Part shown: positions 1 through 13,100 of the stretch, one piece after another
Layout of the letters: each line of letters begins with the position of its first letter
Position numbering within the stretch: the first letter of the stretch is position 1
Assembly (NCBI GenBank): GCA_032622095.1
Contig: CP136069.1
Coordinates: 102,080,278-102,144,277, forward strand
Length of the DNA stretch: 64,000 nt
Source: Siphonodentalium dalli
Taxonomy: Eukaryota > Mollusca > Scaphopoda > Gadilida > Siphonodentaliidae
Direction: 5' to 3'
Translations under genes and position numbers: made by a program
The notes under the pieces: generated by a model
What the model was told of the DNA's origin: nothing
What the model saw: the letters and a program-made list of their open reading frames with translations, nothing else
Databases searched by the model: none

Positions 1-179
1 CTAATCGACAACGCGGACGTTAAGTTATAAGAACAACAGCTAAGAAACTCAACATAACATTGATTGCATAGTACAAAATCTAATACATGTGTCTAAATAC
101 TATTTCATGTTCATGAACCATACATTGAATATGCATATATGCATCTGTATACATACAGTCAATTAGTATAACTGTCTAC

Positions 180-449
180 CTGTCTGTGTGTCAGTAGACT
201 CCAGTATTCAAGCTGTGTATATGTGCTTGTGTTTATACGCTTATAGCCTGCGGGTGGTCTGCTGTGTGTATGTATGTGTGGCGATGGGCCATGCGTCTGT
301 GCGATGTATGTTTGTCTGCGCGCTGTGTGTGTGTATACTTATATGTATATATATATATGTGTGTATGTATGTGTGTATGTATGTATGTGTATATGTATGT
401 ATATATATATATATATGTATGTATGTGCATGTATATGTGTGTATATATG

Positions 450-481
<32 letters not shown>

Positions 482-690
482 GCACCGTGGCATGTGAGCA
501 CATGTATATGTATTACTTGTATGTTTTATGCATGTGTGAATATCTGTCTGTGTGTGAGTATGGATATGTATGTGTGCATGCGTGCACATTGAATGTATTA
601 GTGTGGGATTTGCATGTATGGGGGCGTGCGAGTATGTACGATGGGTGTCTGTAAGTATCAATATATACATGGGTGTATGTATGTGTGCGT
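180..690. repeat. TG/TA-rich microsatellite
   Basis: The stretch is dominated by tgtatg, tatata and tgtgtg runs, densest at about 330-480. Open frames exist on both strands, but they encode only low-complexity Cys/Tyr/Val or His/Thr/Ile repeats, as expected of an alternating purine-pyrimidine tract. I do not call them genes. Confidence 0.85.
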
Positions 691-694
691 ATGC

Positions 695-830
695 TTGCTG
701 CGCTCTTAGCGACTATTCTTTGTTGTTATGTCCACTGTATATATGTTTACTGTTCTTGTATTATTTGAATTTCCTTTTGTCAATTTATATTATTCATAAC
801 TCTCCGTGAATGGTGGAAATAAAGATATAT
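695..830 (+). mobile_element. LINE 3'-tail relic (family B type)
   Basis: The sequence ends in a short imperfect hairpin (ctccgtgaatggtgg) followed directly by AATAAAG and atatatg. The same order (weak palindrome, A-rich AATAAA-like signal, TA run) closes the two family B LINE tails on minus at about 47,215-47,260 and 37,183-37,220, and the T-rich sequence upstream is similar in composition. No coding part is left. The call rests on this short resemblance only. Confidence 0.3.
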
Positions 831-959
831 GAACCAAATTAGAAACCAAATTTGGTCCCATATCATAACCAAACCAAAAAATGCACGGGAAGCAAACCGA
901 AATGGCCTGTTCCCTGCACATGGAGTAAAATGTGTCTGAATGTCTAAAATAATGGGCCG

Positions 960-2580
960 TAATTCTTAATTTGTGTGTTATATGAAAAAGACTAATTCGC
1001 GATAAATCGCAAACTTCTATACAATAAATATACTAGTACATGTATGCGATTTAGTGCAAAGGTTTTCGATTTATAACAAATGTTTGCAACTAATAAAATC
1101 AGTTTGCTTTAACTGTATAAACATAACTCATACAGGTCTGGGTGAACTCCAATCGCTCTATAATAGCATGGTCAGGCTAAGATAGACCGACCGTTTGGTC
1201 ATTTACAGCCAGAATGCATGTGTGATGAGGGGGGGGGGGCAAATCTTTGTGATAAATCACAAAACGACTTTGTGAAAATTCACAAACACCTTTGCAATAC
1301 ATCGCAGACCTTTGCGATAACTAGCAAACCTTTGCAATAAATTTCAAGCATCTTTACGATAACTCTCAAACTACATGTACTTGGTGATTATACTTTACAA
1401 TTTATCGTAAATATGTTTGAGATTTATCCCGAAGGTTTGTGATTTATTGGAGATATATTGTTATGTGTTCATGTTGGCACTAATGGGCTTGAACGGTATA
1501 AAAATAATAAATCAGACATCTTAAACAGGTCTGGATGAACCACAAATCGATCTATGATAGCATGGTCGGGCTAAAATAGACTGATCGGTCTTTCACAGCC
1601 AACATACAAAAGAAGCAAACCAATACTTGAAAATTTTTTTAATTCTGATCTCTTTTGGAGATTTTTTACTGAGAATATTCAAAATTAAAACAACTTTGCG
1701 ATAAATTGCCAAACCTTTGCGATAAATCTCAAACATCTTTACAATAACTCTCAATTAACTACTTGGTGATTATACGTTTATCGCAAAGATGTTTGAGATT
1801 TATCACAATAGCCGATGAGGTTAAAATAGACCAATCATTCTTTCACAGCCAGCATGTACCTTGTATCATGTATCTGGGATAAGGGGAGTAACTCTAAACG
1901 GTTCTATTATTATCGATCAACCTATATACTTCAAAAACAAAACAAAATTAGTTCCGATTTTTTTTTATCAAGACAACATCATAATATAATATTATTCACT
2001 AAGAACATTCAAAGTTAAAACAACTTTGCGATAAATCGAAAACATATTTCTGATAAATCGCCAACTACCATACTTGGCGATTTATCACAAACGTTTGCGA
2101 TTAATCGCAATGATTGAATTATATTGTTATATGTGGGCACTAATGGGATTGAACCATATAACCATTATCAATCAGATATCTTGAACAGGTCTGGGTGAAC
2201 TACTTACCGATCTATAATAGACTACCGGTAAAATAAACTAAAATAAACCGATCGGTCTTTCACAGCCAGCATGCATCCGGGATAAGGGGAGTCACTCTAA
2301 ACTGTTTTATTGTTATCTCTCAACCAATACGTAAACAAAATTAATACTGAATTCTTTTGCAAGACACCAAATAATTATTTACTGTATACTGAGAATATTC
2401 AAAATAAACATACATGTACATGTACATGTATACAGATATTAAAACAAACAGATTCAAATTGTCAATAAATTTAGAGTTCCCTCCCTTATAACAGTGAGCA
2501 CTGTGTCAGGAAGAGCGATCGGTCTATTGTAGCCCGATCAGGCTATTATAGTTAATCTGTGGTTCGCTCAGACCTTTCTT
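960..2580. repeat. Fold-back repeat cluster with near-palindromic minirepeats
   Basis: Blocks at about 990-1,110, 1,236-1,455, 1,691-1,807 and 2,021-2,112 consist of degenerate copies of an 18-base near-palindrome, TTTGCGAT-AA-ATCGCAAA, in both orientations, so each block can fold. Between them a second motif recurs in direct orientation: acaggtctgggtgaac plus tctttcacagccagcatg, at about 1,133, 1,527, 1,826 (second half only) and 2,186. It reappears inverted at about 2,512-2,578. No coding capacity is visible. I read it as nested copies of a non-autonomous fold-back element. Confidence 0.6.
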
Positions 2581-2589
2581 TATACCATA

Positions 2590-5500
2590 ATAAATATCGC
2601 GTAAATAGTATGTACCGGTAATTGTTGTGGTTCCTACACTGCATTATGTGAACAAAGCCAAATTCAGTTCGAGAACCTGTTGTAAAGTATGTAAATAGCA
2701 TGCGATAAGCAAAATACTCAACAATGGGGAGACCACACTAATGAACTGTGCTTAATTAAAACTGGCACCATGTTGTTTGCAAAATACTATTGTATCGCTC
2801 ACTAGTCCTCGCCACAAGATTTTGGTGTTGAATGGGTCACCGGAGTCACTCTCCCAAAAAAATTGCCACATTGTTGAGCGTTTTGCTTATCGTACACTTC
2901 CGATGTGCTGTATCGGTATATGAACAAACAAACCTCACACAAAGAGAGTTTAATGTATTTAATATATGATCCATTTTGGTACAGCCATGGTAAAAAAAAT
3001 ATTCTCCATTCGCAGCTATGCGTCATCGAGTCAATGTCATTGCCTGATCACCAGAGCCATATAATGTAGAATTTCGCGAATATGGTTTCCAATTATGGAA
3101 GAGGTTATTTCACAGCAAAGCGATAATGTCCGAATCGTTCTGAATGATAGCCAGTTTAGCCACACATGTTTTAATAACAACATGATGCATCTGGACATTG
3201 GAATGGTCTACATGTTCATGTACCTGTATATATATATATCTGTGACGTCATAATTCCGACTAATTTCTACATAATTGTATGTCTCGTAATCATAGTCACC
3301 AGTGGTTGACTCTTGTCAGACTTGTTAGGTAATTGGACGGTTTATAATTTTGTGAAACTTAAGTATCTGTCTTTTGAAATCCACAGCATTGTCGTGCATG
3401 TCATTGTCAAACTTGTGTAATCAGTCCCATTGCCATTAGTCTGAATACATACTGTCTAATTACATTGACAGTATGAAGTTCCAAGAGCCTGTGACACATC
3501 GCGCAAGATCGCGACAGGAATAGCGAAGATAATATAGCCATTTATAGGCATATGCATCTATAAATACGCTAACGCCGCATATCATTATCATCAGTGGCAT
3601 GTAATCTCAAAGAATATTGAAACAAACCATGTGTTTTTCTGTTTGTATCTTGGAAGAAATAACTTGATTAAAACCTACACATTCCGAGAGGATGCGTTCG
3701 CCATCTTTTGGGCGGAGGAACCCTTGACAACTGGTTCAGGCATGCGCAGTCAATGCGTAAAGAGTAATGCAAAAGTGAAATCGACCGAAACGGAAGAATA
3801 AATATTCAACATTCCGGAAAACGACAAAACCTCGCCATAACTTATCAACCGGGCTCATTCTTTGGCACTTGTTGATTCTTCTTCGTAGCCCTCTACACGA
3901 TGTTATAAGCAGAGGGCGAACCCATCAAACGGCGTCGAACTGCACTTACTCCAACACAGAATCCAAAGACCTTCCATAGATGAATGCAATTATTTATAAT
4001 ATAAGAGATAAAACCTTCATCAGCTATTTCCTGGATGCAAATGAAATCCAAACAGAGCAATTTAATAAGATGTTAAATTAACTTTAAAATTTCTATCCCC
4101 ATGAAAATATCATTCACTTTATCTCCCAGTTCGCTATATAATTCCAATATGACGTGTACACGCTCTTTAAACTGGTTTAAGTCTTCAGTTGACTTTAATT
4201 CATTGTCTAAATCATCAATTCCAAACTTTATCTACGTTAAATATAAAAGTGTCAGTTGATGGTATAATACACTCACCCGACTGTACATAGCGGGTTTGGT
4301 GTTTATGTTGGGGGTGTTAATGTATATAAAATTTGATGCCAAGAATTTATTTAGTGACATTTGTGAACAAGTTTCGAAGTAGTGAAGTGAAATTTTGTTC
4401 TCAATGCAACTTAATTTTATTCCGTGATCCAAATAAATTTTACTTCAGTTATACCTGGATGCAAAGAAAGTTAGTTATACAGCATCCAATCATTCAAAGG
4501 TACTGAATCTGATCAAACGATTCCCATACAACAACAACAACATTTCTTCAATATATGCTTGAATTATCAGAACCGATTAATTACAACAAACTATTGCTAA
4601 CCGCTGTCAATTATGATAAATAATTTCCCAAAACGTGTTATTTATCAACACTGTGTTCAACGAAATACGACCGTATAATGACGACATTTGACCGTATTAC
4701 CACTTGATTTTAGATTTATCCATCTTTATCCGCAATTTGGTCCGAAACCGTCTTCTCGTCGACTTTTTTGCCAGGGCCACTAAACGTACCGGTGGTGAAA
4801 AAAAAAATAGATTTCAAAAATCGATATCTGATCACTGAGCTTTGATGGGTGGATTCGTCCACTCGAATGAAATATTTGCGAGCGATGTCTCCGATGACCT
4901 GTATACGTCCCTACCAGAATATAATAAACATCAACATTCACAAGTCATTTGCAAATTACTGCTATGTGGCAAATCCGTTGGGATTTTAAGCGTTTTTGTA
5001 CTAAATATCAATTGACTATTAGTTCCTTAAGGACATAGGCTACTTATTAAACTAAATTATATGAAAATTTCCCACTAATTAATAAGAATGTTTCTGCACT
5101 TTATTGTATTATTTGTTTCATCTGTCTGTTTTCTGCTTTTATTTTCTGAACATCGTTTCAAATTATTAATAGACTATTCCAATGTCTATTTTTATTACTG
5201 GACGGAAGAATCAGTTTAGTATAGAAAGGGTTACAGAAAAAATATGATATCTTCAATATACGCGAACATAAGTATGATCCTTCTGTCTGTTTTGAAGCGA
5301 TACACTATATTAAGTTTTTAACCATGCATCGTTGATAATACTTGTGCATTGAAATATCTGCATTATTAGTGGCAATAATGAACAACGAAGTGAAACACAT
5401 ATACATATAGCCTACATATTAATTTATTTGGTACGTAATTATATAAAACTAACTCGTGTGTTTTTGGAAACATCCTATATATTGATATTAAATGAATTTG

Positions 5501-6050
5501 GAATACTTTCACCAAATTGAACATGCAATAGCACACGGCACAGTCGTTCAGACGATTCATCGACCAATTTAACGATCCAGTGGATTATGATAATAAACAT
5601 CATAATAATAAAATAATATTTATTATGTATTATTATCCTGCCGATATATATACGGGGTACATATATACGCTAGTATTTCCAAAATGTAATACATATATAC
5701 ATACACCCTCACAGGCACACCCCCCCCCCCCCCCACACACATATATATTTATTCACTTTTATCCTCGATGTGAAAATGTTCGGACCAATTGTCTCAACAT
5801 GACAAATAATAAATAAATATATTTATTCTCATTAAACCATATATACAATACAGTATTTGAGAAAAAAAATAATAAAGTGAAATACATCTAATGAAATATA
5901 TATACATAATACCCGACGTGTTATAGGTATCTCGAGGTGTATGGTGATTTTTCGTCATTTGGCTGCATAACATTATCCTTATTATACATTGAGAGAGACT
6001 GTAAAAGTGACACATCAAGCCATTCTGATCCTAATATGGGAGAAACTTTT
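2590..6050. other. Intergenic, nothing recognised
   Basis: AT-rich sequence with stops in all frames. It has a homopolymeric C tract near 5,720-5,734 and short TA runs. I see no gene, RNA gene or clear transposon terminus. Confidence 0.6.
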
Positions 6051-6051
6051 G

Positions 6052-6096
<45 letters not shown>

Positions 6097-6115
6097 TTAT
6101 ATATATATAGAGAGA
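6052..6115. repeat. (TA)n tract at left end of giant inverted repeat
   Basis: Nearly pure TA dinucleotide ending in agagagatgta. The mirror tract on the other side of the giant element (31,790-31,857) has the same TA run and the same gagaga/tctctc transition. The TA tract is therefore either the insertion target or the terminal part of the inverted repeat. Confidence 0.85.
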
Positions 6116-7139
6116 TGTACGATTCTGTTAGCCAACCGCGTACCGCGATCGCGCCCCGCGATCGCGATCGTAAATCGCGATCAGATCGTATATACCCACC
6201 GACATCATAAATATGTCATTGTGGTCAGCGCACCAGTGGTAATTAAAATAACACCCCACAGAGCCCAGACTTTTCAGAACGAGGTCAGCACTAGTCCCGA
6301 CATTAACCTTGACCTTGACCTCGCTCATATATGCTCATGTAGGCATGTTTCTGGACCTCGACCGATCCGTCTGTAATTTAATATGTAGGCAAACTTTGAT
6401 CCCGGGAACAATACGGGTGGGTCAAATTTCACGTGCCATCGCGTCCTTGACCTTGACCTCTCTCATATATGCTCATGTCGGCATGTTTCTGGACCTTGAC
6501 CGATCCCACTCAAATTTGGTATGTATGCCTACTTTGATCCCGGGAACAATTTGGGCTGGTCCAATTGCACCTGGGAACGTGTTATTGACCTTGACCTTGA
6601 GCTCGCTCATATTCGCTCATATAGGCATGTTTCTGAACCTCGATCGATCCGACTCAAATTTTGTATATAGGCCTACTTTGATCCCGGAAACAATATGGGC
6701 GGGTCCAATTTCACTTGCGATGCGTCCCTGACATTGACCTTGACACCGGTCATACAGACATGTTTCTTGATATTTACCGATCCGGCTCAAATTTGGTATG
6801 TAGGACTACTTTAATCCCGGGTACAATATGGACGGGTCCAATTTCACGCGCGGTCGTGTCCCTGAACGTTACCTCGCTCATATACGCTCATATAGGCATG
6901 TTCTGGACCTAATCTGATCTCGGGAACAATATGGGCAAGTCCAATTTAACGTACGACAATGTCATTGACCTTGACCATGTACGCTCATATAGGCATGTTT
7001 CTGAACCTCGACCGATTCGAATCAAATTTGATATGTAGGCCTACTTTGCTACCGATCGAGCAATAGTTAGTCCAGACGGAGGCGATCACTAAGAAATCCC
7101 TAAATAGCCCGGACGAAGTCGGGCACATCAGCTAGTTTC
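6116..7139. repeat. Left terminal inverted repeat arm (138-bp tandem repeats)
   Basis: Mirrors 30,801-31,800 with few differences. Positions 6,194-6,303 are a diverged half unit of the 361-bp satellite. From 6,304 to about 7,060 come about five and a half repeats of about 138 bp. Most start with ccttgaccttgacc and contain gcatgtttctggacc (about 6,343, 6,481, 6,625, 6,758, 6,896, 6,992) and actttgatcccgggaacaat. Positions about 7,061-7,137 hold a conserved head whose minus strand reads tagctgatgtgcccgacttcg, with a small hairpin. The left copy has about 39 extra bases near 6,120-6,160 that the right copy lacks. The open frames at 6,309-6,912 simply follow the repeat and are not genes. Confidence 0.8.
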
Positions 7140-10100
7140 ATATAAATTGTCGTTTTACTTACCTACTTTTCTAGGTGCCAGGAGACTCTACAGAGTTATC
7201 CCTCCACATTAGTTAATGCATATGTATAGAGGGTGTGACCGCTGGTAGTGGAAAACCACCCCACGCAGTTGAAATTTGGTAAAAACAGGTCATCACGGAC
7301 TTCAATACGTCTATGTACAAACAGAACATTATCGCTATTATGGCCCGTTTTTAGGGCTCCAGGACACTCCACACGCATAACCCACGAACATAACAGGTAT
7401 GTCATTGTGGTCAACACATCAGCCCTAATTACAATTTAACCCCACGCAGCTGGATTTCTACAGCACGAGGTCAGCACGGGTCCCGACATATTCGTCGTGA
7501 TTTCATATAAATTGTCATTTCTACCTAATTTCGAGGTGCCAGGAAACTCTACAGAGATATCCCTCCACATTAGTTGATGCATATGTGTAGACAATGTGAG
7601 AGCTGGTAGTGGAAAACCACCCCACGCAGTTGAAATTTGGTAAAAACAGGTCATCACGGACTTCAATACGTCTATGTACAAACCGAACATTATCGCTATT
7701 ATGGCCCGTTTTTAGGGCTCCAGGACACTCCACACGCATAACCCACGAACATAACAGGTATGTCATTGTGGTCAACACATCAGCCCTAATTACAATTTAA
7801 CCGCACGCAGCTGGATTTCTAAAGCACGAGGTCAGCACGGGTCCCGACATATTCGTCGTGATTTCATATAAATTGTCATTTCTACCTAATTTCGAGGTGC
7901 CAGGACACTCTACAGAGATATCCCTCCACATTAGTTGATGCATATGTGTAGACAATGTGACCGCTGGTAGTGGAAAACCACCCCACGCAGTTGAAATTTG
8001 GTAAAAACAGGTCATCACGGACTTCAATACGTCTATGTACAAACCAAACATTATCGCTATTATGGCCCGTTTTTAGGGCTCCAGGACACTCCACACGCAT
8101 AACCCACGAACATAACAGGTATGTCATTGTGGTCATCACATCAGCCCTAATTACAATTTAACCCCACGCAGCTGGATTTCTATAGCACGAGGTCAGCACG
8201 GGTCCCGACATATTCGTCGTGATTTCATATAAATTGTCATTTCTACCTAATTTCGAGGTGCCAGGACACTCTACAGAGATATCCCTCCACATTAGTTGAT
8301 GCATATGTGTAGACAGTATGACCGCTGGTAGTGGAAAACAACCCCACGCAGTTGACATTTGGTAAAAACAGGTCATCACGGACTTCAATACGTCTATGTA
8401 CAAACCAAACATTATCGCTATTATGGCCCGTTGTTAGGGCTCCAGGACACTCCATGCACACGCATAACCCACGAACATAACAGGTATGTCATTGTGGTCA
8501 ACACATCAGCCCTAATTACAATTTAACCCCAAGCAGCTGGATTTCTAAAGCACGAGGTCAGCACGGGTCCCGACATATTCGTCGTTATTTCATATAAATT
8601 GTCATTTCTACCTAATTTCGAGGTGCCAGGACACTCTACAGAGATATCCCTCCACATTAGTTGATGCATATGTGTAGACAGTGTGAGAGTTGGTAGTGGA
8701 AAACCACCCCACGCAGTTGAAATTTGGTAAAAACAGGTCATCACGGACTTCAATACGTCTATGTACAAACCGAACATTATCGCTATTATGGCCCGTTTTT
8801 AGGGCTCCAGGACACTCCACACGCATAACCCACGAACATAACAGGTTTGTCATTGTGGTCAACACATCTGCCCTAATTACAATTTAACCCCACGCAGCTG
8901 GATTTCTACAGCACGAGGTCAGCACGGGTCCCGACATATTCGTCGTGATTTCATATAAATTGGCATTTCTACCTAATTTCGAGGTACCAGGACACTCTAC
9001 AGAGATATCCCTCCACATTAGTTGATGCATAAGTGTAGAGAGTGTGACCACTGGTAGTGGAAAACCACCCCACGCAGTTGAAATTTGGTAAAAAACAGGT
9101 CATCACGGACTTCAATACGTCTATGTACAAACCAAACATTATCGCTATTATGGCCCGTTTTTAGGGCTCCAGGACACTCCACACGCATAACCCACGAACA
9201 TAACAGGTATGTCATTGTGGTCAACACATCAGCCCTAATTACAATTTAACCCCACGCAGCTGGATTTCTAAAGCACGAGGTCCCGACATATTCGTCGTGA
9301 TTTCATATAAATTGGCATTTCTACCTAATTTCGAGGTGCCAGGACACTCTACAGAGATATCCCTCCACATTAGTTGATGCATATGTGTAGACAATGTGAC
9401 CGCTGGTAGTGGAAAACCACCCCACGCAGTTGAAATTTGGTAAAAACAGGTCATCACGGACTTCAATACGTCTATGTACAAACCGAACATTATCGCTATT
9501 ATGGCCCGTTTTAGGGCTCCAGGACACTCCACACGCATAACCCACGAACATAACAGGTATGTCATTGTGGTCAACACATCAGCCCTAATCACAATTTAAC
9601 CCCACGCAGCTGGATTTCTAAAGCACGAGGTCAGCACGGGTCCCGACATATTCGTCGTGATTTCATATAAATTGTCATTTCTACCTAATTTCAAGGTGCC
9701 AGGACACTCTACAGAGATATCCCTCCACATTAGTTGATGCATATGTGTAGAGAGTGTGACCGCTGGTAGTGGAAAACCACCCCACGCAGTTGAAATTTGG
9801 TAAAAATAGGTCATCACGGACTTCAATACGTCTATGTACAAACCTAACATTATCGCTATTATGGCCCGTTTTTAGGGCTCCAGGACACTCCACACGCATA
9901 ACCCACGAACATAACAGGTATGTCATTGTGGTCAACACATCAGCCCTAATTACAATTTAACCCCACGCAGCTGGATTTCTAAAGCACGAGGTCAGCACGG
10001 GTCCCGACATATTCGTCGTGATTTCATATAAATTGTCATTTCTACCTAATTTCGAGGTGCCAGGACACTCTACAGAGATATCCCTCCACATTAGTTGATG

Positions 10101-13100
10101 CATATGTGTAGACAGTGTGACCGCTGGTAGTGGAAAACCACCCCACGCAGTTGAAATTTGTTAAAAACAGGTCATCACGGACTTCAATACGTCTATGTAC
10201 AAACCAAACATTATCGCTATTATGGCCCGTTTTTAGGGCTCCAGGACACTCCACACGCATAACCCACGAACATAACAGGTATGTCATTGTGGTCAACACA
10301 TCAGCCCTAATTACAATTTTACCCCACGCAGCTGGATTTCTAAATCACGAGGTCAGCACGGGTCCCGACATATTCGTCGTGATTTCATATAAATTGTCAT
10401 TTCTACCTAATATCGAGGTGACAGGACACTCTACAGAGATATCCCTCCACATTAGTTGATGCATATGTGTAGACAGTGTGAGAGCTGGTAGTGGAAAACC
10501 ACCTCTCGCAGTTGAAATTTGGTAAAAACAGGTCATCACGGACTTCAATACGTCTATGTACAAACCGAACATTATCGCTATTATGGCCCGTTTTTAGGGC
10601 TCCAGGACACTCCACACGCAAAACCCACGAACATAACAGGTATGTCATTGTGGTCCACACATCAGCCCTAATTACAATTTAACCCCACGCAGCTGGATTT
10701 CTAAAGCACGAGGTCAGCACGGGTCCCGACATATTCGTCGTGATTTCATATAAATTGGCATTTCTACCTAATTACGAGGTGCCATGACACTCTACAGAGA
10801 TATCCCTCCACATTAGTTGATGCATATGTGTAGACAATGTGACCGCTGGTAGTGGAAAACCACCCCACGCAGTTGAAATTTGGTAAAAATAGGTCATCAC
10901 GGACTTCAATACGTCTATGTACAAACCAAACATTATCGCTATTATGGCCCGTTTTTAGGGCTCCAGGACACTCCACACGCATAACCCACGAACATAACAG
11001 GTATGTCATTGTGGTCAACACATCAGCCCTAATTATAATTTAACCCCACGCAGCTGTATTTCTACAGCACGAGGTCAGCACAGGTCCCGACATATTCGTC
11101 GTGATTTCATATAAATTGCCATTTCTACCTAATTTCGAGGTGACAGGACACTCTACAGAGATATCTATCCACATTAGTTGATGCATATGTGTAGACAGTG
11201 TGAGAGTTGGTAGTGGAAAACCACCCCACGCAGTTGAAATTTGGTAAAAACAGGTCATCACGGACTTCAATACGTCTATGTACAAACCGAACATTATCGC
11301 TATTATGGCCCGTTTTTAGGGCTCCATGACACTCCACACGCATAACCCACGAACATAACAGGTATGTCATTGTGGTCAACACATCAGCCCTAATAACAAT
11401 TTAACCCCACGCAGCAGGATTTCTACAGCACGAGGTCAGCACGGGTCCCGACATATTCGTCGTGATTTCATATAAATTGGCATTTCTACCTAATTTCGAG
11501 GTGCCAGGACACTCTACAGAGATAACCCTCCACATTAGTTGATGTATATTTGTGACAGTATGACCACTGGTAGTGGAAAACCACCCCACGCAGTTGAACT
11601 TTGGTAAAAACAGGTCATCACGGACTTCAATACGGCTATGTACAAACCGAACATTATCGCTATTATGGCCCGCTTATAGGTCTCCAGGACACTCCACACG
11701 CATAACCCACGAACATAACAGGTTTGTCATTGTGGTCAACACATCAGCCCTAATTACAATTTAACCCCACGCAGCTGGATTTCTACAGCACGAGGTCAGC
11801 ACGGGTCCCGACATATTCGACGCGTGATTTCATATAAATTGTCATTTCTACCTAATTTCGAGGTGCCAGGACACTCTACAGAGATATCCCTCCACATTAG
11901 TTGATGCATATTTGTAGACAATGTGACCGCTGGTAGTGGAAAACCACCCCACGCAGTTAAAATTTGGTAAAAACAGGTCATCACGGACTTCAATACGTCT
12001 ATGTACAAACCAAACATTATCGCTATTATGGCCCGTTTTTAGGGCTCCAGGACACTCCACACGCATAACCCACGAACATAACAGGTATGTCATTGTGGTC
12101 AACACATCAGCCCTAATTACAATTTAACCCCACGCAGCTGGATTTCTAAAGCACGAGGTCAGCACGGGTCCCGACATATTCGTCGTGATTTCATATAAAT
12201 TGTCATTTCTACCTAATTTCGAGGTGCCAGGACACTCTACAGAGATATCCCTCCACATTAGTTGATGCATATGTGTAGACAGTGTGAGAGCTGGTAGTGG
12301 AAAACCACCTCTCGCAGTTGAAATTTGGTAAAAACAGGTCATCACGGACTTCAATACGTCTATGTACAAACCGAACATTATCGCTATTATGGCCCGTTTT
12401 TAGGGCTCCAGGACACTCCACACGCAAAACCCACGAACATAACAGGTATGTCATTGTGGTCAACACATCAGCCCTAATTACAATTTAACCCCACGCAGCT
12501 GGATTTCTAAAGCACGAGGTCAGCACGGGTCCCGACATATTCGTCGTGATTTCATATAAATTGTCATTTCTACCTAATTTCGAGGTACCATGACACTCTA
12601 CAGAGATATCCCTCCACATTAGTTGATGCATATGTGTAGACAGTGTGGCCGCTGGTAGTGGAAAACCACCCCACGCAGTTGAAATTTGGTAAAAACAGGT
12701 CATCACGGACTTCAATACGTCTATGTACAAACCAAACATTATCGCTATTATGGCCCGTTTTTAGGGCTCCAGGACACTCCACACGCATAACCCACGAACA
12801 TAACAGGTATGTCATTGTGGTCAACACATCAGCCCTAATTACAATTTTACCCCACGCAGCTGGATTTCTAAAGCACGAGGTCAGCACGGGTCCCGACATA
12901 TTCGTCGTGATTTCATATAAATTGTCATTTCTACCTAATATCGAGGTGACAGGACACTCTACAGAGATATCCCTCCACATTAGTTGATGCATATGTGTAG
13001 ACAGTGTGAGAGCTGGTAGTGGAAAACCACCTCTCGCAGTTGAAATTTGGTAAAAACAGGTCATCACGGACTTCAATACGTCTATGTACAAACCGAACAT

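Noticed and set aside
188..809. Overlapping open frames in the first 800 bases
   Set aside because: Low-complexity translation of a TG/TA microsatellite on both strands.
3243..3250. TGACGTCA, a perfect CRE site
   Set aside because: A single 8-mer with no adjacent gene, promoter elements or clustering; expected by chance at this scale.
7061..7140. Hammerhead ribozyme in the ctgatgtgcccgacttcg head (also 30,808 and 35,543)
   Set aside because: A ctgatg and a hairpin are present, but the rest of the conserved core (ctgatga and gaaa in the right places) is not.
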